64,000 nt of DNA from Doris montereyensis (lineage: Eukaryota; Mollusca; Gastropoda; Nudibranchia; Dorididae), in contig JAXRKP010000033.1 of assembly GCA_037039925.1 (NCBI GenBank), forward strand, positions 637,213 through 701,212, in the 5' to 3' direction. The notes below the pieces were generated by a model that was not told where the DNA came from, ran no database searches, and saw only the letters and a program-made list of their open reading frames with translations. How positions within the stretch are numbered: position 1 is the stretch's first letter; each line of letters opens with the position of its first letter. Positions 1 through 13,111 of this stretch are shown one piece after another. The translations under genes and the position numbers were made by a program.

Positions 1-160
1 GGTGTCGACCAAGATGAGGTATTATTTTGGTATCAACCATGATGAGGATTTGTTTTTGGTATCGACCAAGACGAAGATTTATTTTGGTATCGACCAAGAC
101 GAGGATTTATTTTGGTACCGACCAAGACGAGGATTTATTTTGGTATCGACCAAAATATCG
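1..160. repeat. 28-bp tandem repeat, about 5.5 copies, cut by window start
   Basis: The unit reads about 'ggtatcgaccaagacgag' followed by an AT-rich tail, total about 28 bp. Copies differ by a few substitutions (gtcgacc, atcaacc, accgacc). It continues off the left edge, so the true length is unknown. Confidence 0.85.
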
Positions 161-965
161 GTCAGGTGGAGATAAAACAATTCTAAAAATGTGTTATTGC
201 TGCCGTTGGTGTTATCGTTGTTGTTGCTGGTGTTGTTTTGGGTATTGTCAGAAAATGAACGTCTATACCAAATGTTTACCAGTATCATAATGATAAAATT
301 ATAAAGCTTTCAGACTAGTAGACTGTGTGAATACTGAATGATTTAATTTGAAATCAACACAAGGCACTGACATTCGTTATAAATAAAACTGAGAGAACAC
401 CATTGAACACAAAGATCTGAATATATTTATTATTGTTCGTTGGGTTTTTTTATTCTTCTTTTCTTTCATTCTTTCGTGTGTAAAACAAGCTTATTACAAA
501 GTATTGCTAAAAACATCAACAGTGTATGGCTCAAGATAAACCTATTCTAAACAAAACGAGACTCCGGTACTCAATTGGAGGTCATGAACTCACTTCACTC
601 CCCCGCCCCCCATACCCACACCCCACCTCGTATTTCTATCTAAACCAAACATCGTAAAGACAAGACAGCCTTTCACTCTCCCAAGTGGGCAACTAGGAGT
701 GGGGAGTGGGGGGGGATATTGGGCCAACGGAAGCTTTGAAAAGTGTGTTACATTAACATCACACACAGCAACGGGTCGAAGGACAATCTTATCGCACAAA
801 ATAATCATCACATGACAATGGCCCTTGTCACGTGGGAGGTATTATTCTCCAGTATGAAAACGCGATCTGGACAATTTAAGAGCGTTTCTCAATCAACTCC
901 AACAACTGCATGTGGCATACGGATAAGAGAACATGAAAAAAGACGAGAGTTGCTGACCTTTTAGT
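161..965. other. Unassigned sequence, no gene seen
   Basis: AT-rich sequence with a C-rich patch near 600 and a G-rich patch near 700. Short ORFs here have low-complexity or unremarkable translations, and no exon with good splice borders was seen. Confidence 0.5.
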
Positions 966-1034
966 TAAGACATTGAACACAAGGACGACTAGACAACTCA
1001 CAGTGAGACATTGAACACAAGGACGACTAGACAC
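966..1034 (+). repeat. Two outlying units of the 38-bp array found at 2.4-3.4 kb
   Basis: Two near-identical units built on 'gacattgaacacaagg' and 'gactagacaactcacag' lie 1.4 kb before the main array of the same unit. This suggests that the main array once reached further left, or that a second seed copy exists. Confidence 0.8.
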
Positions 1035-1075
1035 AAATTTGGGTGAGTTGATACAAGCCTACCGACGTACGAGAA

Positions 1076-1808
<733 letters not shown>

Positions 1809-2110
1809 ATGATTTACCCACATCCACAACTAAGGTGATCTCGGGATTTTTGGTAGAATTTTTAATTTTGCCCTGCCTGCCCTCTACACAGCCAATGCAT
1901 CTTTAACGTGCACATAGCGTTGTGATCTGCACACAGGACCTCCTTTTTATCGTTCGTCTCCGATGCCACTAGGTGTCGATCCATCTATCTGGACCGGGGG
2001 GGGGTAGATTTTGCTCGAAAAAAATCGAGAAAATGTGTCAACCGTTGGCGGGGCTCGAACCCACTACCTTTTAGTTGAGAAGCCGACACCTTGCGTCTGG
2101 ACTTCGAATC
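1809..2110 (-). mobile_element. tRNA-derived SINE, minus orientation (family S1-like tail)
   Basis: On the minus strand the right end carries a B-box-like 'gggttcgagccccgcc' (plus positions about 2054-2069). The left end (about 1809-1845) shares the 'tttaccc..ccac' and 'ggtgatctcggg' module found in many other copies in this window. The middle differs from those copies, so the families look modular. A G-run near 1998 and an A-run near 2018 interrupt it. The A-box is not clearly intact. Confidence 0.55.
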
Positions 2111-2392
2111 CCCCTGAGATATAGAGAAAGGTCACACTCCGCATATCAACCCTCCCATGATCAGCTGTGGTCTAAGGTTAATCACAAGTGAATGATACGA
2201 GTGAGGAGAACGATGGAACATTTTTATGGATGACAGAATCAAACTTTCAAAGGAAGAAGTAATAAGCCACAATATAGAAATAACATTGAACCACTCTGTC
2301 GGGTTAAGGAAGAAGCCAGAAAGAAAGCGACAGTAACAATTTTTATTTTTTAAATCGACCCTCTCATCCTTGTGTGATCCTGGCTAAGGCAA
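2111..2392. other. Unassigned sequence, no gene seen
   Basis: Nothing recognised; short unique-looking stretch between a SINE and a minisatellite. Confidence 0.5.
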
Positions 2393-3445
2393 AGACAACT
2401 AGACAACTCACAGTAAGACATTGAACACAAAGACAATTAGACAACTCACAGTAAGACATTGAACACAAAGACAACTAGACAACTCACAGTAAGACATTGA
2501 ACACAAAGACAATTAGACAACTCACAGTAAGACATTGAACACAAAGACAACTAGACAACTCACAGTGAGACATTGAACACAAAGACAATAAGACAACTCA
2601 CAGTAAGACATTGAACACAAGGACAATAAGACAACTCACAGTAAGACATTGAACACAAGGACAATTAGACAACTCACAGTAAGACATTGAACACAAGGAC
2701 AATTAGACAACTCAAAGTGAGACATTGAACACAAGGACAATTAGACAACTCACAGTAAGACATTGAACACAAGGACAATTAGACAACTCAAAGTGAGACA
2801 TTGAACACAAGGACAATTAGACAACTCACAGTGAGACATTGAACACAAAGACAACTAGACAACTCACAGTAAGACATTGAACACAAAGACAACTAGACAA
2901 CTCACAGTAAGACATTGAACACAAAGACAACTAGACAACTCACAGTGAGACATTGAACACAAGGACAATTAGACAACTCACAGTGAGATATTGAACACAA
3001 AGACAACTAGACAACTCACAGTAAGACATTGAACACAAAGACAACTAGACAACTCACAGTGAGACATTGAACACAAAGACAACTAGACAACTCAAAGTGA
3101 GACATTGAACACAAAGACAATAAGACAAATCACAGTGAGACATTGAACACAAAGACAACTAGACAACTCAAAGTGAGACATTGAACACAAAGACAAATAG
3201 ACAACTCACAGTGAGACATTGAACACAAAGACAACTCATAGTGAGACATTGAACACAAAGACAATTAGACAACTCACAGTAAGACATTGAACACAAAGAC
3301 AACTAGACAACTCACAGTGAGACATTGAACACAAAGACAATTAGACAACTCACAGTGTAACATTGAACACAAGGACAATTAGACAACTCACAGTGAGACA
3401 TTGAACACAAAGACAACTCACAGTGAGACATTGAACACAAAGACC
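2393..3445 (+). repeat. 38-bp minisatellite, about 27 copies
   Basis: Unit: 'acaactagacaactcacag' then 'taagacattgaacacaaag'. Variants alternate at a few sites (caca/caaa, gtaa/gtga, aaag/aagg, aact/aatt/aata). Two or three units are shortened by about 8 bp (near 3230 and 3415). No ORF is maintained. Confidence 0.95.
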
Positions 3446-3504
3446 TTTCTTGAACTCACAACGTGTACGGTAGGAATATGCTTGTTGTAGCTACCTGGCT
3501 GACC

Positions 3505-3730
3505 TATCATCATCATCATTATTATTTTTATTATTATTATGATTATTATTATGATTATTATTGTTATATTATTATTATTATCATTATTATTGTTATTATT
3601 ATTATTATTATTATTAAATATTTATAATACTAATAATTATCACCATCCTCCTCATCATCATTATCATTAGTAGTTATACTTATCATTATTATAATCATTA
3701 TCATCATCATTAATTTATCATAATAGTGTT
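3505..3730. repeat. (ATT/ATC)n imperfect trinucleotide tract
   Basis: Runs of att, atc and atg triplets with breaks; simple-sequence DNA. Confidence 0.85.
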
Positions 3731-4854
3731 AAGCTGAATCACCATCCTCACTATACTTTAGTATCATCAACAGTACCATGATTTATATCTATAACGCTGT
3801 TGTTCTTATTACTTTTATGAATACCATCATCAGTTTTACTATTTGTATTCCCGTTATCGTCACCGGCAATCGCACACATAGGGTACAACCGTATCTTTAT
3901 GACACAATCAAGAATTAATTATCAACATTTCGTTACCTCAATGTCAGTAGCTGTCATGAACACACACACACTCACACACACACACATGAGTAGGCCAGCA
4001 TTGACGTTCTTTATCACCAACGGTCACATGGCCACCTATGCTCCTATCTGCCGACACAGCTTTGAAACTCCCGAGTCAACAAGTCCTGCCTTGGACATGG
4101 GTCTCAATCCGCTACCTCTCGGTGGTCAGGCAAGGCGCGCGTCTCACTCAGCGAAGCAGATTTGCCATGGTTTTAACAACGGTACAACAGCTGAATCACG
4201 TGACGGTACAACCGTTTTTATCACGTGACAGGAAAGACGACAAAATGAAATTTCCAAGTCCAAAGGAGACACGTTTGAATTGAAATTGATAAACGGCTCC
4301 AAAAGCTAACACTTACACGGCAATGGGGTAAAGTCCCTAAGTTCTGTGGACGACCGTCATGGACCGCATCCGTTTGCCAGCAGCTTCCGGTCCTTCTGCC
4401 CCTGCCCCTTTACGCACTGCTTCAGTATTTGATTCTCTTCCCCCTCCCCCCCCCATCTCCCCACGTACCTTTATACCCCTTGAAATCCCAAAACGTGCAA
4501 ACGGATACATACCCTATTGTGTTGTGCAAATTTGTTATATATGTTATCGGATTGGAGGGTGTGGGGTTAATTTTAAAGAGATTTCCGGTTTCCGGTCTGG
4601 TACGGTCTGTTACAAGGTCAGTGAAATGGAGAACTAGGAGTGGACATTGACGGAATCCCACACCGTCAGAACTAAACCACCAGCCAGTGTTTGCCTCCAC
4701 CTCCCTGCCACTGGACCAGGTCGAGATCGTGGTGGCTTTTAGTCTGTGACTACGGCAACACTTTATCAATGCTAACACCTTATCCACACATACATTACCC
4801 AAACTGGTTGAAATGCCGATAATGACAGACTACATATATGTACTGCTTTTTTGT
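3731..4854. other. Unassigned sequence, no supported gene
   Basis: Contains a CA run near 3960-3990 and a C run near 4440. Short ORFs on both strands (for example a Pro-rich one at 4359-4637 plus) have no recognisable domain and overlap one another, so I do not call genes. Confidence 0.45.
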
Positions 4855-4995
4855 GTGTTTTTTTTATTGAAATTTACGCCGTCCACCATTACGGTGATCT
4901 CAGGGTGAATTCAAAGGAACAGCAAGACGAAATAACAAGTGAAAGAATGAAAACCAAAGAGATAGGACCTACCAACACCGTCCGCCAACCAACCT
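4855..4995 (-). mobile_element. SINE-like dispersed repeat S1, partial
   Basis: Shares with the copies near 30.2, 30.8, 39.2 and 44.6 kb the order: 'aaatttac..cgtccacca', 'ggtgatctcagggtgaatt', 'aacagcaaga', and 'aggacctaccaac'. Orientation is inferred from the copy at 25.2 kb, where a tRNA-like B-box lies at the right end on the minus strand. Confidence 0.7.
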
Positions 4996-6160
4996 CACAT
5001 TACACGTACTCCAATGGCTTCTGTAACTGTAACACTAGTAACAGTTATTATTTAAAACGCAACACAACGACCACCACAATATATTTTAACACTCGCCACC
5101 TGTACGTTTTCTCATTCTCATTGACGCGTGTTGTGAGAGAAGGCAATGGATGTAAAATGTGTGGGTTTGTATGTGTGTGTGTGTGTAGGTGTGTGTGTGT
5201 GTGTACTGTCACAAGGATTAGCCGTAGATGACGATTCATTTCTCCCCTTTACACACCAGCCATAATTATGTAGGTGGCGATTTGCTACTTTGTCCAATAC
5301 CCGGTTGTCTTTATCTTCATGATATCATCCCTGTTGCACTATAAGTCCCATGCAATCAGGCAAGTCGGGGTCTCATGACGTCACATCCAATGCAAAACTC
5401 TGTCTCTAGCCAGGCTGTTGTAAGTCAACAATGGGGAGTTCGAAACCAACGATCACGTGACCCAACCAGCCATCACCCTTCACAGCTTGCCATCGATCTC
5501 CATGCTGTTGTGTTTGGTGGTAGTGGTTAGGTGGGGGGGGGGGGGATGTCTAGCCAAGAATTATCAGCTGATCGGGCTGATCGTCACTTGGAGGAGGGAA
5601 TATCGAGCAGGGAGGGGAGGCAGGACTTGACCTTGGAAGGGAGGGAAGAGGAAGAGGAACGTCTAACCAGGTAACGATATAGGCAAACTCGGGAATGGTT
5701 TGATTGATTGATGGAGTGACTGTTGCTCAACGGGAAAAAAACAACAGGTTGTTTTGGACACGTCTGAAATCGGAATCAAGACTGAACGCATGGTTTCCGA
5801 AATCGGAAAATTCAACCTCCCATGTAATACTTCAAGACGTCACAATAGTAATAGTAACAATCACACCATCATCGTCATCAACTACAACAAAGAATACAGA
5901 AAAACATACTGTATCAAAATCACTCACAAGACAGACATCGCGCTCATCCGCTTTGTTTTTCGAATGCAAGTGGCTATTGCCTACTGCCATGTTTATGCCG
6001 AGATTCAAACGCTGGTCTTGTTTTTGTTTCGTTTCGTTGCTTCCAGGATCACCGCACCATGCCGCACCGTGCACTTACTCCTTGGATCAAAGCCTGGATG
6101 ACACGACGGTGCGTGTGTTATCACCACTTTACTATATTTTACAATGTGTGATTAGGACAC
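4996..6160. other. Unassigned sequence with simple repeats
   Basis: A GT run lies at about 5168-5205 and a G run at 5534-5545. A 171-codon open frame at 5704-6219 has no recognisable domain and runs into a LINE fragment, so it is not called as a gene. Confidence 0.45.
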
Positions 6161-6161
6161 C

Positions 6162-6376
6162 CGGGCAGTGGGTAGATGCTTGCACCTGTACGGGGACTAG
6201 GCGGTCCCGTCCTCCATGAGTCTCCAGCAACTGCCTTGCAGGCAGGTCTTGGCTGAGCCCTAAGGGAGTTAACCCCGATATAAAATTACAACCTGCTGCC
6301 TTACAGGCTGGTCTTGGCTGACCAAAGGCTACGGGAGTCAACCCTGAAAGAAAATCACAACCAGCTGCCGTGACAC
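6162..6376 (+). mobile_element. 5'-UTR-only fragment of a LINE
   Basis: Closely matches the 5' leaders of the LINEs at 14.6 and 35.2 kb ('cagtgggtagatgcttgc', 'ccatgagtctcc', 'gcaggtcttggctga', 'gggagttaacccc'). It contains two tandem copies of an approximately 66-bp leader unit, starting near 6228 and 6293. It ends before any coding region, directly against the 42-bp minisatellite. A 3'-truncated LINE is unusual, because target-primed insertion normally loses the 5' end. Confidence 0.8.
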
Positions 6377-6384
6377 CGGCATGG

Positions 6385-7706
6385 TCTTTTTGTCTGTGTT
6401 TGTTTATTGACACCGGCCAGTGGCTATTTGTGTCCGTATTTTAATTTGCTTTCGACGACGATGAATGTCAATTTATGTCAGTTTTGGCTTATTGACACCG
6501 GTTAATGACTAATTCACATCACTATTGGCTTATCGACAACTGTAAATATCTAGTTTAAGTCAGTGTTGGCTTATTGACACCGGTTAATGACTAATTCACA
6601 TCACTATTGGCTTATCGACAACGGTAAATATCTAGTTTATGTCAGTGTTGGCTTATTGACACCGGGTAATGGCTAATGTTGGTCAGAATTGGCTTATTGA
6701 CACCGGGTAATGGCTAATGTTGGTCAGAATTGGCTTATTGACACCGGCTGATGGTTAATTCTTGTTAGTATTGGCTTATTGATACCGGTCAATGTCTAAT
6801 GCATGTCAGTGTTGGTTTATTGACACCGGCTAATGGCTAATTTTGATTAATGTTGGTTTATTGACACCGGCTAATGGCTAATTTTGATTAATGTTGTTTT
6901 ATTGACACCGGCTAATGGCTAATTATGATTAATGTTGGTTTATTGACACCAGCTAATGGCTAATAATGATTAATGTTGGTTTATTGACACCGGTCAATGC
7001 CTAATTTATATCAGCGTTGCCTTATTGACACCACACAATGGCTTACTTTGGTAAGTATTGGCTTATTGACACCGGTCAATGTCTATTATATGTCAGTATT
7101 GGCTTATAATATACAAATTGACACGGGTTAAACGTTTAATTTATGTCAGCATTGGCTTAATGACACCGGTCAATGTCTAATTTATGTCAGTTTTGGTTTA
7201 TTGACACGGTCAATGTCTAATTTATATCAGTATTGGTTTATTGACACGGTCAATGTCTAATTTATGTCAGTATTGGTTTATTGACACCGGTCAATGTCTA
7301 ATTTATATCAGTACTGGTTTATTGACACCGGTCAATGTCTAATTTATATCAGTATTGGTTTATTGACACCGGTCAATGTCTAATTTATATCAGTATTGGT
7401 TTATTGACACCGGTCAATGTCTAATTTATGTCAGTATTGGTTTATTGACACCGGTCAATGTCTAATTTATGTCAGCATTGACTTAATGACACCGGTCAAT
7501 GTCTAATTTATATCAGTATTGGTTTATTGACACCGGCAATGTCTAATTTATGTCAGCATTGGCTTAATGACACCGGTCAATGTCTAATTTATGTCAGTTT
7601 TGTTTTATTGACACCGGTCAATGTCTAATTTATGTCAGTATTGGTTTATTGACACCGGTCAATGTCTAATTTATGTCAGTATTGGTTTATTGACACCGGT
7701 CGTCAC
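6385..7706 (+). repeat. 42-bp minisatellite, about 30 copies
   Basis: Consensus about 'tattgacaccggtcaatg' plus 'tctaatttatgtcagtattggttt'. The left half is diverged (aatggctaatg, aatgttggtc variants). The right half from about 7140 is nearly homogeneous, a gradient typical of local unit turnover. No gene. Confidence 0.95.
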
Positions 7707-8160
7707 CGGCCAAAAAAAAAAATCACTGTCTGTATCTACATATATGACATCAACTCATGGTGTGTGTAAGCGGTCATACAACATGTCAACATGCACTATA
7801 CAGATGCCATGCCTGACATGACCGTTGTCGGTGAGTCACACTGCAAGCCACACAATTTGTGTGCACGAGCCTGACATCAAGTTATAGTCGTGCATTTTAA
7901 ACGCCGTGATATCTATATGTAGGCATAGCACAGCATTCATGTAAATACACACACACTACCTACATAATTCATGGAATGAAAATGACAATACACTAAATGG
8001 GGTGAGCTGGGCAAATTACACACGCGTGGAAATGCAGACAAATACATTGACGGCGAGCGCGACCAACTGAAAGCGTTCCTGAGGTAATCGAATAATATAT
8101 TATAACATAAATATAATGTAGACATTTAAAAAAAAATCATGTAAATATATGATATATTAT
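7707..8160. other. Unassigned sequence, no gene seen
   Basis: Nothing recognised besides short A-runs. Confidence 0.5.
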
Positions 8161-8161
8161 T

Positions 8162-8365
<204 letters not shown>

Positions 8366-8690
8366 AAAGAAAATTTGGACCCGGTAACTACTTTGTGGTG
8401 TGTGTGTGTGTTTACCTTTTGATGAGTGTGGCAAGTCACGTGGTGTGTCTTTTCCCCACACACTCACCTCTAGTTTCTTTAGTTTTCCTTATTATCAATG
8501 CTTTTTTCATGAAATCACCGCCTATGGTGAACACGATTAATTTCAAATAAATAACACAAACCATTTTATTTCGAGAGGTCATCGTGTCTCAAGGACAAGG
8601 GGAAATGCACAGAACCTTGAGTAGTCTCACACACAGGTTTTTGGGTATTGGATCAAACTGTGGATACACACGATACACCAGAATACCATG
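8366..8690. other. Unassigned sequence, no gene seen
   Basis: Short GT run near 8400; nothing else recognised. Confidence 0.5.
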
Positions 8691-8692
8691 GT

Positions 8693-8992
8693 AAAGTAAA
8701 GTTCTTTCAAGGCCATTACGGCCTAAAGAACCGGAGCTTATCCCAGTTTATATAGCGTGAAGCGGAACAAGTGATAGTAATCACCTCCTGGACATGACGA
8801 TAGTCTGACGCAGGTTTTTACTCCCAAGCTAGTGCTTGTACCCATTTTGCACCGTGGTCGAGTGGGGAAAATGCGTGTTAAGTGTCTTTCCAAAGAAACA
8901 CAACGTCGGGCCTGGCGTTGCCAGGATTCGAACCCAGGATCTCATTATCCCCAGTCCGGCAACGTAACCACTCGGCCGCCGACGCCACACCA
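8693..8992 (-). mobile_element. tRNA-Ser/Leu-like SINE (family S2), minus orientation
   Basis: On the minus strand the right end reads as a tRNA-like head: an A-box-like 'ggcggccgagtggtta' (about 8985-8970) and a B-box 'gggttcgaatcc' (about 8938-8927). This is the arrangement of an RNA polymerase III internal promoter. The body continues leftwards to about 8693. A second copy lies at 60.2-60.4 kb in the same orientation. The extra 3' body shows that this is a SINE and not a tRNA gene. Confidence 0.8.
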
Positions 8993-9378
8993 AGATATCA
9001 TGGCGGCAAAGGAAATTTTTAGACCGTGAGAAACTGCACTTCCCATCCACTAATCTCCTTTCCTTTACTTTACACAAGAGAAAGCACATCTAGAATCTAG
9101 CTTTGGCATTGTAGTACACAGGGCAAGTTTGACACTTGTGACAGGCAAGGCAGAGAAAATCCATGGACTCAATTAGAGGCTGTACGGTATTACCAACCAA
9201 GTACAAATTTGTACATCAAATATTGATACAGTCCAGTATCAAAACCCTAGTGAGCGGAATACGTTTCCCCCACCAGGCGATATGTCAACGCCTCGTCCAT
9301 CAGACAATGAGAAGGGAAGGCGCATAGGGGGGGTAGCGGTGAATGGAAACTACAAGAAACTTAGACACCGACATGAAC
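8993..9378. other. Unassigned sequence, no gene seen
   Basis: Nothing recognised. Confidence 0.45.
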
Positions 9379-9380
9379 AG

Positions 9381-9476
<96 letters not shown>

Positions 9477-9550
9477 GAGGGAGGAGAGAGAGAGATAGAG
9501 AGAGATAGATAGATAGAGAGAGAAAAGAGACAGAAAGAGAGAGAGAGAGA
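9379..9550. repeat. (GA)n microsatellite, about 170 bp
   Basis: Almost pure GA to 9466, then GA with GAT, GGAG and AAAG interruptions. The Glu/Arg ORF is a repeat translation. Confidence 0.95.
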
Positions 9551-9800
9551 GATGACAGTTTACCTGCTCAAAGCATTTTCTAATGCCCGGTGCAAGGGGT
9601 TGAGCGCGTGCTGTAACAGGAGATTTGATTGAGAGAGAGAGAATTCAATAAAGCCCATGAAAATGAGATATTAATAAGAGAGAGAGAGAGCCAAATCTCC
9701 AAGCTGTTGAGAGATAAATAACAAGCCTAAATACATGGATAGAGAACCAAAAGAGAGAGAAGAGATGAGAGAGAGACGCTGGGAGTGATCAATAAGGTGA
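9551..9800 (+). repeat. GA-rich degraded duplicate of the 9894-10336 segment
   Basis: Seven blocks occur in the same order as in the segment at 9894-10336: 'gatgacagtttacctgctc', 'gaattcaataaagcccatga', 'gatattaataagag', 'ccaaatctccaagctgttg', 'gcctaaatacatggata', 'gacgctggga', 'gatcaata'. The unique DNA between blocks is missing and replaced by short GA-rich strings. See findings. Confidence 0.8.
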
Positions 9801-9893
9801 AATAGACAGCGAAAGACCTGACAGAGAGATAGAAAGAGAAACAGAGACACAGAGAAAAAGACAGAGAGACAAAGAAAGAAACAGAGAAAGAGA

Positions 9894-10336
9894 GATGACA
9901 GTTTACCTGCTCAAATGCATTTTCTAATGCCTCGGTGCAAGGGGTTGAGAGCGCGTGCTGTAACAGGCACGGGTTAATATATTTGATTGAAAACATGCCC
10001 TAGAGGTCTAGAATTCAATAAAGCCCATGACCAATGCAAAAATGATCATCACAGCCATCAACGTCATAGGATATTAATAAGAGCAGAGAGGCTTCATTGA
10101 CTCACTGGTAGTTGTAAACATGCCATTGTTCTTCCAAATCTCCAAGCTGTTGTACAGTCACACACGTGCGCCGATAAGCCAACAACGCCTAAATACATGG
10201 ATACATAATTAAAGGTGAAACCAAAACGACTGTGACCTTGCTTTGACCTTTTGAACCGACGATGCCCAGATCGGCGTTTCATTTAACAAGCAAGCGAATA
10301 GACGCTGGGATTGTTTTGTGGGGATCAATATAGGTG
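9894..10336 (+). repeat. Intact partner of the degraded duplicate
   Basis: Complex sequence of about 443 bp holding all seven blocks of the 9551-9800 copy with longer unique spacers. No coding region recognised. Confidence 0.8.
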
Positions 10337-11735
10337 TTTACATTGTACATGCTAGGTTTACACGTTCTGCAAAGCACCTGTCTTGTCAAAGGAGAGAGAG
10401 AGAGAGGGGGGGGCGTTGTAACATATTAAAAGGTTAAATGAAGACTACGCCCCATCTAAGATTGATAACATGAAATGACTGAAAGTTATCGCACACAGTA
10501 TGGGCATTCACCGCACATGTAGATATGTGTGTTAGCGAGGACACACACGTGTTGAAGGAACGAAGAGAGAGAATGAGGACAAATCAATGAAGGAGTTAAG
10601 AGAGAGAGAGAGAGGAGGGGAGAAAAGGAAGAAGAGTAAAAAGGGTGAAAAAAGCCCCTTTCCTTCAAAGTTCTGGTGATCTCAATGACACAGTCAACAG
10701 AGGTGAAGAAGCAACAATAAGGAAGGACTACTGACCGACAACCAGGCCAAAAAACAAAACTAAAAGCGAAACTTTATATGATGACATTAACAAGTAGGTC
10801 ACAACTGGTGCCATCATGAGAGACGTTATAATGAGGCAGAGAGACTGCGCCATCCGTTTCATGTCTGCCAGTGCCAGTACTGGCCACAGCTTCGACAGAT
10901 TTTATGACACCTGCCAATTATATTATAAATATATCAGATGGTACGGAGGTATAAAGAGAAGAGATAGAATATATTGGACAGAAGATGTTGTGAATTGACA
11001 TAACGGGCAAGAGGAAGAGGGGAAAACCAAAGCGAAAGTACATAGATATATGGTAGATGAAGATATGAAGATAGTTGGTGCAAGAGATGGGAAAAAACGA
11101 AAAACGAAGAAAAAGATAATGCGTGTATATAATATGCATATTGGCATTCCAACGATGTGATTTATTCCTTCACTTGCGTTTAACATAATCGGTGATCTCA
11201 GAGTTTGGCTGACCTGAGCCTCCAAAACGACACAGTTACGTCACGTGCACCGCTTTCTTATATTATTATATATCCGTCTATGATAGACCTGGGCATTGGA
11301 CCAAGACTTCCGGTAAATCGTGGACCCTGTCGTGTGAGCTTTTACCTGGAAGAAAGTCCAAGTGAGTATTTGCCGTGCCACCGTTCTCCTACGGGTGATG
11401 GGGCGATAGAAATGAACAGATGTCGCCACTGACAGAATGCATTCTCTACAAACTACAAGTTACGATATAGTGGGAAATGAAGACAATCAGTCCATTCAGA
11501 AACATAGAAAGATAAAGAGAAAAGATCAGATATAGTGTATGTGGGGCAATTCTGGCACCGACACTTTGTATTATAATATAAGTGTGTTTTGAAGAGAGGG
11601 TGGCTTTCGGTGGAAGGATTTTAAATGTCCAAGATAGAAACAAGTGGAAATGTGTTGTCCTCTGGTATAGGGTGAAAAGGCAATGATGATGATGATGATA
11701 TTGATATACACAGATACAGCTAGTACTTACATACA
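10337..11735. other. Unassigned sequence with GA patches and repeat remnants
   Basis: GA patches lie near 10393 and 10590. 'ctggtgatctcaatgacac' near 10672 and 'cggtgatctcagag' near 11190 look like decayed ends of SINE family S1. No exon recognised. Confidence 0.45.
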
Positions 11736-11860
11736 CACACAAACACACACACACACACTCTTCCCTCCCTCGGTCACACGCACACATACCCTCCTTCAAA
11801 CACGCACAAACTCTCTCTCTGTCATACATCGCTTTATCTTCCCTCTCATGCACACACACA

Positions 11861-11936
<76 letters not shown>
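11736..11936. repeat. CA-rich then (CT)n microsatellite
   Basis: CA steps pass into about 75 bp of pure CT (11861-11935). The ORFs on both strands are repeat translations. Confidence 0.95.
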
Positions 11937-11938
<2 letters not shown>

Positions 11939-11963
11939 CCTACCCAAACGTTCTGTTTCATAT

Positions 11964-12478
11964 GGTCTGTGGATTGGATTGTCACAGTTATAAATAGCAA
12001 CATGTAAAACTAAAGGCTTGAAATACGTGTGTGGATTGGATTGTCACAGTTATAAATAGCTAAAGGCTTGTAACACGTGTGTGGATTGGATTGTCACAGT
12101 TATAAATAGCTAAAGGCTTGAAATACGTGTGTGGATTGGATTGTCACAGTTATAAATAGCTAAAGGCTTGTAGTACGTGTGTGTGGATTGGATTGTCACA
12201 GTTATAAATAGCTAAAGGCTTGAAATACGTCTGTGGATTGGATTGTCACAGTTATAAATAGCAACATGTAAAACTAAAGGCTTGTAATACGTGTGTGGAT
12301 TGGATTGTCACAGTTATAAATAGCAACATGTAAAACTAAAGGCTTGTAATAGGTGTGTGGATTGGATTGTCACAGTTATAAATAGCTAAAGGCTTGTAGT
12401 ACGTGTGTGGATTGGATTGTCACAGTTATAAATAGCAACATGTAAAACTAAAGGCTTGAAATACGTGTGTGTGGATTG
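11964..12478 (+). repeat. 50/62-bp minisatellite, about 10 copies
   Basis: The base unit is 'gtgtggattggattgtcac', 'agttataaatagc', 'taaaggcttgaaatac'. About half of the units carry an extra 12-nt insert 'aacatgtaaaac' at the same position, giving two length classes in one array. Confidence 0.95.
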
Positions 12479-13105
12479 TGGAAGCATGCATGTTCATTTT
12501 TTCCCAACCACAAATCAACTTTTTTAAGACTGTTCCTCTGACGTATATCATAGATAAGGGTAGTAATTAAACACGATAGCAGATACGATGTAAATGAAAA
12601 ATGTTATTATTGTGTCATTGAATATCGTTTGATAACATAGAAAACAATTAATTGATAGTGAAGAGATTATAAATACACGTTTGCACATTAACCCAATTAC
12701 TAATTTTTAGCAGTTCATGGTTCGATGGATGGAATAGCAGTAAGCCTACTTCACTGATTACTGACTGCTTTCATGATTGCTTGGCTTGTAATACAAGGTA
12801 AAGTCTCACCCTGAGGCAGATAGGTGTCGACAGACACCACTTACATCAGACAAACAAGCAATATACCCGCGAATTAGAACCTTTTTTGATTCATGACAAT
12901 ATAGTGGGTATTAACATTTAAAAAATTGTTTTTACAAATGTGTTTAATATTATCATACTAGTCAAGATGGTGATTGAGGAAGACAATTTGTAATGTATGT
13001 AGTTGAGTTGACTTCAGATTTATTGGGGGGGGGGTAGGGGATATCTAAACAGTAAACACACAATACCAACAACAAACAAAGCATGTCGTTGTGTAGAGTA
13101 GACAA
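12479..13105. other. Probable start of the intron after the WAVE-homology exon
   Basis: No repeat or exon recognised. On the minus strand this follows directly after a strong splice donor, so it should be intronic. Confidence 0.5.
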
Positions 13106-13111
13106 ACTTAC

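Noticed and set aside
2393..3445. CRISPR-like regular repeat
   Set aside because: Units are contiguous without variable spacers, and the DNA is from an animal genome; it is a minisatellite.
4359..4637. Pro-rich plus-strand frame as a possible exon
   Set aside because: Low-complexity start around a C-run, no donor or acceptor of note, and a longer minus frame overlaps it.
5704..6219. 171-codon plus-strand open frame
   Set aside because: No recognisable domain; its end runs into the LINE leader at 6162, and another frame is open over the same stretch.
8925..8990. tRNA gene on the minus strand
   Set aside because: The A- and B-box-like motifs are followed by a conserved 200-bp body that recurs at 60.2 kb, so it is a SINE head and not a tRNA gene.
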